A DNA stretch of 64,000 nucleotides from an uncultured Oscillospiraceae bacterium (GTDB lineage: Bacteria > Bacillota > Clostridia > Oscillospirales > Oscillospiraceae): assembly GCA_949841355.1 (NCBI GenBank), contig CATKZP010000004.1, positions 115,770 through 179,769 on the forward strand. Reading direction: 5' to 3'. The notes below the pieces were generated by a model that searched no databases, was not told where the DNA came from, and was given only the letters and a program-made list of their open reading frames with translations. This document shows positions 58,085 through 64,000 of this stretch, in pieces. Within the stretch, counting starts at the first letter, position 1. Each line of letters opens with the position of its first letter. The position numbers and the translations under genes are program-made.

Positions 58085-59515
58085 ATGGTTGATATCGTTA
58101 TCATCGGCGCGGGGGTATCCGGCTGCGCCATCGCCCGGGAGGTGTCCCGCTATCAGGCGGACGTGCTGGTGCTGGAGCGGGAGGAGGACGTGTGCTGCGG
58201 CACCTCCAAGGCCAACAGCGCCATCGTCCACGCGGGGTACGACGCCGCCAACGGCTCGCTCATGGCCAAGCTGAACGTGGAGGGCAGCCGTTTGATGCCG
58301 GCGCTGTCCAAGGAGCTGGACTTTGCCTATGAAAACAACGGCAGTCTCGTGGTCATGGTGAGCGAGGACGACCGCCCCGCGCTGAACAAGCTGTATGAGA
58401 ACGGCGTGGCCAACGGGGTGGAGGGCCTGCGCATCGTGGAGCGGGACGAGCTGGTGAAGATGGAGCCCAACATCAGCGACGAGGCGGTGGCCGCCCTGTA
58501 CGCCCCCACCGGGGCCATCGTGTGTCCCTTCGGGCTCACCTTCGCCCTGGCGGAGAACGCCGCCCACAACGGCGTAAAGTTCCAGTTCGACACCGAGGTC
58601 ACCGGCATCGAGAAAGTGGACGGCGGCTGGAAGCTGGCCACCACCCAGGGCGATGTGGAGGCCAAGGTGGTGGTGAACGCCGCGGGCGTGTACGCCGACA
58701 AGCTGCACAACATGGTGTCGGAGGACGCCATGACCATCACCCCCCGCCGGGGCGACTACTTCCTGCTGGACCACACCGCCCAGGGCCATGTGCACAACAC
58801 CATCTTCCAGCTCCCCGGCAAGTTCGGCAAGGGCGTGCTGGTGGCCCCCACCGTCCACGGCAATGTGATCGTTGGCCCCACCGCCATCGACATCGAGGAC
58901 AAGGAGGGCGTGGCCACCACCCAGGCTGGGCTGGACGAGGTGCGCGCCAAGTGCGGCATGGCGGTGAAGGACGTGCCCCTGCGCCAGACCATCACCAGCT
59001 TCGCGGGCCTGCGCGCCCATGAGGCCCGCCACGAGTTCTTCATCAGCGAGGCGGCCCCCGGCTTTGTGGACTGCGCGGGCATTGAGTCCCCCGGTCTGTC
59101 CTCCGCCCCCGCCATCGGCGTGATGGTGAGCGGCATCGTCAAGGATATCCTCAAGCTGGAGGAGAACCCCGGCTTTGATCCCAAGCGCCGCGGCATTCTG
59201 GACCCCAAGGGCCTGGACGACGCGGCCCACGCGGAGCTCATCAAGGAGAATCCCGCCTACGGCACCGTGGTCTGCCGCTGCGAGACCGTCACCGAGGGCG
59301 AGATCATCGACGCCATCCGCCGCGTGCCCGGCGCGCGCAGCGTGGACGGGGTGAAGCGCCGCGTCCGGGCCGGTATGGGCCGGTGCCAGGGCGGCTTCTG
59401 CTCCCCCAGGGTCATGGAGATCCTGGCCCGGGAGCTGGGCGTGGACCAGAGCGCCATCACCAAGGCGGGCGCGGGGTCCGAGCTGATCGTGGGCGTCAAC
59501 AAGGACGCCATCTGA
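58085..59515 (+). CDS. FAD-dependent glycerol-3-phosphate dehydrogenase, GlpA-like, with BFD [2Fe-2S] domain
   Basis: 476 residues, ATG after AGGAGGAGTGAAC. N-terminal FAD-binding Rossmann motif VIIGAGVSGCAIAREVSRY, DAO-fold body with TPRRGDYFLLD and GLRAHEARHEFFIS, and a C-terminal BFD-like [2Fe-2S] domain (~395-460): CRCETVTEGEII and MGRCQGGFCSP. This is the catalytic subunit type of the anaerobic dehydrogenase that oxidises glycerol 3-phosphate. Next genes supply a second flavoprotein and a small DUF1667 protein, the common three-gene set of Clostridia. Confidence 0.9.
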   Translation: MVDIVIIGAGVSGCAIAREVSRYQADVLVLEREEDVCCGTSKANSAIVHAGYDAANGSLMAKLNVEGSRLMPALSKELDFAYENNGSLVVMVSEDDRPALNKLYENGVANGVEGLRIVERDELVKMEPNISDEAVAALYAPTGAIVCPFGLTFALAENAAHNGVKFQFDTEVTGIEKVDGGWKLATTQGDVEAKVVVNAAGVYADKLHNMVSEDAMTITPRRGDYFLLDHTAQGHVHNTIFQLPGKFGKGVLVAPTVHGNVIVGPTAIDIEDKEGVATTQAGLDEVRAKCGMAVKDVPLRQTITSFAGLRAHEARHEFFISEAAPGFVDCAGIESPGLSSAPAIGVMVSGIVKDILKLEENPGFDPKRRGILDPKGLDDAAHAELIKENPAYGTVVCRCETVTEGEIIDAIRRVPGARSVDGVKRRVRAGMGRCQGGFCSPRVMEILARELGVDQSAITKAGAGSELIVGVNKDAI

Positions 59516-59530
59516 GGGAGGGCTGAAACC

Positions 59531-60796
59531 ATGAGAGAATACGAACTTGTGATCATCGGCGGCGGCCCTGCGGGGCTGGCCGCGGCGGCGGCCGCCCACG
59601 AGGCGGGCCTGCGCGACATCCTCATCCTGGAGCGGGACAACGAGCTGGGCGGCATCCTCAACCAGTGCATCCACAACGGCTTCGGCCTGCACACCTTCAA
59701 GGAGGAGCTGACCGGCCCCGAGTACGCCGGGCGCTTCATCCAGCAGGTGAAGGAGCTGGGCATTCCCTATAAGCTGAACACCATGGTGCTGGACCTGGCC
59801 GCGGACAAGACCGTCACCGCCATGAACCGGGAGGACGGGCTGTTCCAGCTCCATCCCAAGGCGGTGATCCTGGCCATGGGCTGCCGGGAGCGGCCCCGGG
59901 GCGCGCTGAGCATTCCCGGCTGCCGTCCGGCGGGCATCTACACCGCCGGCACCGCCCAGCGCCTGGTGAACATGGAGGGCTATATGCCCGGGCGCAAGGT
60001 GGTCATCCTGGGCTCCGGCGACATCGGGCTCATCATGGCCCGGCGCATGACCCTGGAGGGCGCCAAGGTCCAGGTGGTGGCGGAGCTGATGCCCTATTCC
60101 GGCGGGCTGAAGCGGAACATCGTGCAGTGTCTGGACGACTACGGCATCCCCCTGAAGCTGAGCCACACCGTGGTGGACATCGAGGGCAAAAAGCGGGTGG
60201 AGGCCATCACCATCGCCCAGGTGGACGAGCGCAACCGCCCCATCCCCGGCACCGAGGAGCGCTATGAGTGCGACACGCTGCTGCTGTCCTGCGGCCTGAT
60301 CCCGGAGAACGAGCTGAGCCGCTCCGCCGGCGTGGAGCTCAACCCCATCACCAACGGCCCCACCGTCAACGAGAGCCTGGAGACCAGCATTCCCGGCGTG
60401 TTCGCCGCCGGCAACGTGCTCCACGTCCACGACCTGGTGGACTACGTGTCCGAGGAGGCGGGGGCCGCCGGCCGCCATGCGGCCGCCTACGTCGCCTGCG
60501 GCTGCAAGACCGAGGAGCACAAGGCCCTGCCCATCAAGTGCGAGAACGGCGTGCGTTACACCGTGCCCGTGGCCATCCGGCCCGACGCGGCGGGGGACAC
60601 CGTCACCCTGCGCTTCCGCGTGGGCAATGTGTATCAGAACAAGAAGGTGGCCGTCTACGCGGGGGACGCCTGCATCTTCAGCCGCAAGCGCCCGGTGCTG
60701 GCTCCCGGCGAGATGGAGACCGTGATCCTCAAGACCGACCTGCTGACCGGCCATCCCGAGGCGGACGGCATCACCGTGACCCTGGAGGAGGCGTAA
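59531..60796 (+). CDS. FAD-dependent pyridine nucleotide oxidoreductase, GlpB-like partner
   Basis: 421 residues, ATG after GAGGGAGGGC. Two dinucleotide-binding motifs: VIIGGGPAGLAAAAAAHEAG at the start and VVILGSGDIGLIMARRMTLE (~155-175), plus AGNVLHVHDLVDYVSEEAGA near the end. No redox-active Cys pair is present, so it is not a thioredoxin-reductase type enzyme. It likely passes electrons between the GlpA-like subunit and NAD(P) or another carrier. Confidence 0.88.
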   Translation: MREYELVIIGGGPAGLAAAAAAHEAGLRDILILERDNELGGILNQCIHNGFGLHTFKEELTGPEYAGRFIQQVKELGIPYKLNTMVLDLAADKTVTAMNREDGLFQLHPKAVILAMGCRERPRGALSIPGCRPAGIYTAGTAQRLVNMEGYMPGRKVVILGSGDIGLIMARRMTLEGAKVQVVAELMPYSGGLKRNIVQCLDDYGIPLKLSHTVVDIEGKKRVEAITIAQVDERNRPIPGTEERYECDTLLLSCGLIPENELSRSAGVELNPITNGPTVNESLETSIPGVFAAGNVLHVHDLVDYVSEEAGAAGRHAAAYVACGCKTEEHKALPIKCENGVRYTVPVAIRPDAAGDTVTLRFRVGNVYQNKKVAVYAGDACIFSRKRPVLAPGEMETVILKTDLLTGHPEADGITVTLEEA

Positions 60797-60800
60797 GAAG

Positions 60801-61169
60801 ATGGAAGAGAAGAATCTGATCTGTATTAACTGCCCGCTGGGCTGCCCGCTCACCGTCACGCTGGAGGGCGGCGAGGTCAAAACCGTGTCCGGCAACACCT
60901 GCCCCCGGGGGGAGGCCTACGCCCGCAAGGAGCTGACCAACCCCACCCGCATCGTCACCAGCACGGTGAAGGTGAAGGGCGGCAGCCTGGCCATGGCCTC
61001 CGTCAAGACCGCCAGCGACATTCCCAAGGGCAAGATCTTCGACTGCGTGAAGGCCATCCAGGACATCGAGCTCCCCGCCCCCGTGACCATCGGGCAGGTG
61101 GTGCTGGCCGACGTGTGCGGCACGGGGGTGGACATCGTGGCCACCAAGAACGTGCCCGCCAAGGGCTGA
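60801..61169 (+). CDS. DUF1667 protein (cysteine-containing electron-transfer partner)
   Basis: 122 residues. N-terminal Cys cluster CINCPLGCPLTVTLEGGEV and TCPRGEAYARKE provides four Cys for a metal or Fe-S site; the rest has VKTASDIPKGKIFDCVKAI. The gene follows GlpA/GlpB-like flavoproteins in many Clostridia and is thought to be the third subunit of that dehydrogenase. Starts four bases after the preceding stop. Confidence 0.88.
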   Translation: MEEKNLICINCPLGCPLTVTLEGGEVKTVSGNTCPRGEAYARKELTNPTRIVTSTVKVKGGSLAMASVKTASDIPKGKIFDCVKAIQDIELPAPVTIGQVVLADVCGTGVDIVATKNVPAKG

Positions 61170-61181
61170 GGGGAGCCGCCC

Positions 61182-61601
61182 ATGAAAGACCAGAGCTGCG
61201 GCTACTGTATGGGCGGAGAGCTGCTGGACGCCTTCGGCATCCCCATCTGTGAGCTGAGCGTCAGCACCCTCATCCTCTTCCGGGAGCAGAGCCACCCGGG
61301 GCGCTGCATCGTGGCCTACAAGGACCACGTGAGCGAGCTGACCGACATCAGCGGCGAGGAGCGCGACGCCTTCTTTGCCGACGTGGCCCGGGCGTCCCGG
61401 GCCATCCACGCCGCCTTCCGCCCGGACAAGGTGAATTACGGCGCTTACGGCGACACCGGCTGCCACCTCCACTTCCACCTGGTGCCCAAGTACAGGGATG
61501 AGTACGAGTGGGGCGGAGTGTTTGAGATGAATCCCGGCCGGGTGAAGCTCACCGAGGCGGAGTACGCCCAGATGATCGAGAAAATCAAAGCACAGCTGTG
61601 A
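61182..61601 (+). CDS. HIT-family protein
   Basis: 139 residues. Contains the histidine triad GCHLHFHLVPKY (His-x-His-x-His) near residues 88-97 and an N-terminal Cys pair (CGYCMGGELLD) often seen in this subgroup. HIT proteins hydrolyse nucleotide phosphoramidates or dinucleoside polyphosphates. Last gene of the glycerol operon (12-bp gap); the link to glycerol is positional only. Confidence 0.88.
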   Translation: MKDQSCGYCMGGELLDAFGIPICELSVSTLILFREQSHPGRCIVAYKDHVSELTDISGEERDAFFADVARASRAIHAAFRPDKVNYGAYGDTGCHLHFHLVPKYRDEYEWGGVFEMNPGRVKLTEAEYAQMIEKIKAQL

Positions 61602-61606
61602 ACAAG

Positions 61607-61645
61607 AACCGGCCCGGCGCTTACAGCGCCGGGCCGGTTGTTTCT
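61607..61645 (+). terminator. Terminator of the glycerol operon
   Basis: AACCGGCCCGGCGC (61607-61620) pairs with GCGCCGGGCCGGTT (61626-61639), followed by GTTTC. Confidence 0.88.
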
Positions 61646-61652
61646 GAACGAA

Positions 61653-61668
61653 TGTTTCACGTGAAACA
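61653..61668. other. parS centromere-like site, second copy
   Basis: TGTTTCACGTGAAACA, identical to 40765-40780, here with an extra flanking A/T pair on each side (18-bp palindrome). It lies between a terminator and the end of pepF, in a convergent intergenic gap. Confidence 0.88.
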
Positions 61669-63471
61669 TCACGCCATGAGGGCCTCCATCTCGTCCAGCA
61701 GCTCCCCGAACAGGTCCAGAGCGTCCTGGACGGGCTTGGGGCTTTGCATATCCACCCCGGCGCCCCGCAGCAGGTCGATGGGGTCCTTGGAGGAGCCGCC
61801 GGACAGGAATTCCATATAGTCCTTCACGGCGGGAACGCCCTCCTTCAGGATGCGGCGGGACAGGGCGATGGCGGCGGAATAGCCGGTGGAATACTGGTAG
61901 ACGTAGTAGTTGTAATAGAAGTGGGGGATGCGCACCCACTCCAGGGCGATGCGGTCGTCGGTCACCATGTCGGGGCCGAAGTATTTGGCGTTGAGGGCCT
62001 TGTACTCGGCGCTCAGCTTTTCCGCGGTGAGGGGCACGCCCTGAGCGTTGAGCTCGCCCAGGCGCAGCTCGTACTCAGCGAACATGGTCTGGCGGTAGAG
62101 GGTGCCCTTGAACTGCTCCAGGAAGTGGTTGATGAGCCAGGCACGCTCCCGCTTGTCGGTGGTCTGGCCCAGCAGGTGCTCCATCAGCAGCGCCTCATTG
62201 CAGGTGGAGGCCACCTCGGCCACGAAGATCACGTAGTCCCGGTATACGGTGGGCTGGGTCTTGTTGGACAGGTAGGAGTGGACGGCGTGGCCCATCTCGT
62301 GGGCCATGGTGAACATGCTGTCCAGGTTGTCCTTCTGGTTGAGCAGCACGAAGGGGTGGACCACCACGCCGTTCATATAGGCGCCGGAGCGCTTGCCCAC
62401 GTTCTCGTACACGTCGATCCAGCGGTTGTCGAAGCCCTCCTTGATGATGGCGCGGTACTCCTCGCCCATGGGGGCCAGGGCGTCGTACACGGTGGCCTTG
62501 GCCTGGTCGAAGGGGATGACCTTGTCCGCGCCGGACACCATGGGGGCGTAGATGTCGTACATATGCAGCTCGTCCACCCCCAGCAGCCTGCGGCGCAGCC
62601 GGACGTAGCGGTGGAGCTTGTCCAGGTTGGCGTTCACCGTGTCCACCAGGTTGTGGTAGACCTCGGGGGGCACCCGGGTGGAGCTGACGGCGGCGGCCAG
62701 CGGGGATTCGTACTTCCGGGCGGAGGCGAAGAACTGGCGCTGCTTCACCTCGGAGCTGAGCACCGCCGCGGCGGTGTTCTGGAAGCGGCCGCAGGTGTCG
62801 TAATACTGCTCGTAGGCGGAGCGGCGCAGCACCCGGTCCTCGCTCATCTCATAGGGGACGAAGGTGGCGTTGGACAGGGGGAGGGGATTGCCGTCCTTGT
62901 CCACCGCGTCGGGGAAGGTGAGGTCGGCGTTGGTGAACTTGGAGTAGATGTCGTCGGGGGCGTGGGCCATCTCCTGGGCGGCGGCCAGCAGCTTTTCCTC
63001 CGCGTCGGACAGGGTGTGCTCCTTCCTGTCCCGGATGACGGTGAAGTACCGGCGGTACAGCTCCAGCCCCGGCTCGCCGGCATAGAACTGGTCCAGGGTC
63101 TCCTGGGGCAGCTTGATGAGCTCGGGGGTGGCGAAGGAGATGGCGGCGTTGGTCTCCACCAGCAGGCTCATGGCCTTGCCCGCCATGGCCTGGTACTGGG
63201 GCACCCGGGTGTCCTCGTCCTGGCGCAGGGACGCGTAGCGGTACAGATTGGCCAGCTGATCCTCCGCCTGCATGAACGTGGTGAGGAACTCGTAGAGGGT
63301 CTTGGCGCTCTCGCCCAGCCGCCCGGCGTACTGGGGGAGGGTGCGCACCAGGGCCTGGGTCTCGTCGAATTCCTTCTCCCACGCCGCGTCGGTGGGGTAG
63401 ATGGCGCTGGTATCCCAGGTGTGCTCAGCGGGGATTTCGGAGCGCTGGGGGATCTTCTTTTGGTCAGCCAT
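61669..63471 (-). CDS. pepF: Oligoendopeptidase F (M3 family)
   Basis: 600 residues, typical length; start complementary to 63469-63471 with GGAGGC upstream. Cytosolic zinc peptidase that cuts oligopeptides of ~6-18 residues. Zinc site FTMAHEMGHAVHSYL (~385-400) with the distal Glu in EVASTCNEALLMEHLL. The N-terminal helical domain (TLYEFLTTFMQAEDQLANLY) is the M3B F subfamily signature. Stop codon overlaps the flank of the parS palindrome. Promoter on the minus strand at 63510-63538. Confidence 0.95.
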   Translation of the reverse strand: MADQKKIPQRSEIPAEHTWDTSAIYPTDAAWEKEFDETQALVRTLPQYAGRLGESAKTLYEFLTTFMQAEDQLANLYRYASLRQDEDTRVPQYQAMAGKAMSLLVETNAAISFATPELIKLPQETLDQFYAGEPGLELYRRYFTVIRDRKEHTLSDAEEKLLAAAQEMAHAPDDIYSKFTNADLTFPDAVDKDGNPLPLSNATFVPYEMSEDRVLRRSAYEQYYDTCGRFQNTAAAVLSSEVKQRQFFASARKYESPLAAAVSSTRVPPEVYHNLVDTVNANLDKLHRYVRLRRRLLGVDELHMYDIYAPMVSGADKVIPFDQAKATVYDALAPMGEEYRAIIKEGFDNRWIDVYENVGKRSGAYMNGVVVHPFVLLNQKDNLDSMFTMAHEMGHAVHSYLSNKTQPTVYRDYVIFVAEVASTCNEALLMEHLLGQTTDKRERAWLINHFLEQFKGTLYRQTMFAEYELRLGELNAQGVPLTAEKLSAEYKALNAKYFGPDMVTDDRIALEWVRIPHFYYNYYVYQYSTGYSAAIALSRRILKEGVPAVKDYMEFLSGGSSKDPIDLLRGAGVDMQSPKPVQDALDLFGELLDEMEALMA

Positions 63472-63509
63472 AGGGGAACAGCCTCCTAGTTTAAATTTTG
63501 GATATCCAT

Positions 63510-63538
63510 ATCATATCACAGCCGTGGGTATTTTACAA
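63510..63538 (-). promoter_or_regulatory. Sigma-A promoter of pepF
   Basis: Minus strand TTGTAA (complement of 63533-63538), 17 bp, TATGAT (complement of 63510-63515). Confidence 0.7.
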
Positions 63539-63553
63539 GGGGAGACGGAAAGA

Positions 63554-63589
63554 CCGCCCGGCCGGAGGAGGAAGTCTCCGGCCGGGCGG
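63554..63589. terminator. GC-rich hairpin upstream of pepF
   Basis: CCGCCCGGCCGGA (63554-63566) pairs perfectly with TCCGGCCGGGCGG (63577-63589). On the minus strand a T-containing tail follows (TCTTTCC), so it may end a transcript coming from the right. Confidence 0.5.
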
Positions 63590-63641
63590 CTCCATGCCGG
63601 TCCCTCGTCGGCACAAGCTGCGCTCATTCGCTGCGCTGTGC

Positions 63642-63690
63642 CTCCGCTCCCCGCAAAGCCAACGGACGGCTCTGCGGGGCTCCGGGTCCC
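63642..63690. repeat. Intergenic hairpin repeat, copy 3
   Basis: Flank CTCCGCTC, stem CCCCGCAAAGCC (63649-63660) with GGCTCTGCGGGG (63668-63679, two mismatches), then CTCCGGGTCCC. Same design as copies 1, 2 and 4. Confidence 0.5.
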
Positions 63691-63749
63691 TGTACCCGGG
63701 CATTCAGCATTGTAGTCGTGCTTCATGCCCTCCGCGACGGTCGCCTTCT

Positions 63750-63820
63750 CTCCGACTCGGGCCGCAAACATCCGGGGCTCTGCCCCTGATTGGTTTGCGG
63801 TCCTCGCTCCGGTCCAGGCT
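63750..63820. repeat. Intergenic hairpin repeat, copy 4
   Basis: CTCCGACTCGGG, stem CCGCAAAC (63762-63769) with GTTTGCGG (63793-63800), inner GGGGC/GCCCC, then TCCTCGCTCCGGTCCAGGCT. The flanks match copies 1 and 2 but the stem sequence is different and still pairs. Confidence 0.6.
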
Positions 63821-64000
63821 CCCTGCTCCCGGGCATTCAGCACTCTTTGGGCATAATCAGGGCGGCGATGATATACACGTGCGCCCATAAGCCCGGGCGC
63901 GTCAAACAATAAATCCGGGCGCGGTTTCTTTGGAATGCTGTTTTGAGAAAACAGTAGGTAAAAGTATCAACGCAATCAGCAAATTTAATGGGAAAAGGAG

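Larger units (their letters stand above)
63472..64000. other. Intergenic region with promoter and tandem hairpin repeats
   Basis: 529 bp. pepF promoter (63510-63538, minus), a 13-bp GC hairpin (63554-63566 with 63577-63589), two units of the intergenic hairpin repeat family (63642-63690, 63750-63820) separated by GGGCATTCAGCA boxes (63698 and 63832), a palindrome CTGTTTT-GAG-AAAACAG (63938-63954), and at the right edge AAAAGGAG, probably the ribosome site of a gene just beyond the window. Confidence 0.55.

Noticed and set aside
58061..60898. Open frame of ~945 codons on the minus strand over two flavoprotein genes
   Set aside because: Antisense shadow spanning two real genes and their gap; translation is Gly/Val/His/Ala-rich without motifs.
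1..64000. CRISPR arrays, rRNA or tRNA genes
   Set aside because: No regularly spaced identical repeats and no tRNA- or rRNA-like sequence was seen by eye; a tRNAscan/Infernal run would be the decisive check.

Overview
The window reads as chromosomal DNA of a GC-rich, strictly anaerobic member of the Bacillota, most like the butyrate-forming Oscillospiraceae of the gut (Flavonifractor/Lawsonibacter/Intestinimonas type; this placement is inference). Support: a sodium-type V-ATPase operon in ntpFIKECGABD order, the oxygen-sensitive 4-hydroxybutyryl-CoA dehydratase route to crotonyl-CoA, a yaaL-bofA pair, RNase J, AGGAGG ribosome sites and LytTR/HPK10 two-component systems. Two perfect 16-bp parS palindromes (40765 and 61653), together with yaaL-bofA, suggest the window lies in the origin-proximal part of the chromosome.

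Layout. 1-490: 3' end of a large serine recombinase, the edge of a mobile element, followed by a 162-bp foldback (MITE-like) repeat. 729-1430: XRE-type membrane regulator. 1680-6892 (minus): two hybrid sensor kinases. 7260-20289: two LytTR response regulator/HPK10 kinase pairs, each followed by envelope carbohydrate genes: two membrane-anchored GH3 enzymes with inverted domain order, an esterase-like lipoprotein and a CBM-like lipoprotein. Two 21-bp-phased direct repeats tie the second LytTR system to its own promoter and to the lipoprotein promoter. 20477-22484: small membrane proteins.

22516-35596 is the most interesting block: a TyrR-like regulator without the sigma-54 contact loop, a transporter, 4-hydroxybutyrate dehydrogenase, 4-hydroxybutyryl-CoA dehydratase, a NifU-like protein, a Cys-rich/FabZ fusion, 4-hydroxybutyrate CoA-transferase, an acyl carrier protein, a metallo-hydrolase, LuxE, LuxC and an AMP-forming acyl ligase. 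I read it as a 4-hydroxybutyrate/crotonyl-CoA fermentation module joined to an ACP/LuxE/LuxC carboxylate-to-aldehyde module. I know of no described pathway that joins these.

35809-44685: V-ATPase operon. 44785-46443: RNase J (minus). 47131-50617: RHH protein, ComF, YaaL, BofA, an anchored TIM-barrel protein and a second barrel protein. 50664-52363: purine permease behind a variant purine riboswitch, divergent from a phosphoribosyltransferase with a near-consensus promoter. 53309-56153: XRE-TPR regulator and two GNAT genes that look partly acquired. 56508-61601: glycerol kinase operon with a split flavoprotein glycerol-3-phosphate dehydrogenase (GlpA-like, GlpB-like, DUF1667) and a HIT protein. 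61669-63471 (minus): oligoendopeptidase F. Several intergenic regions carry a family of hairpin repeats with conserved flanks and changing stems.
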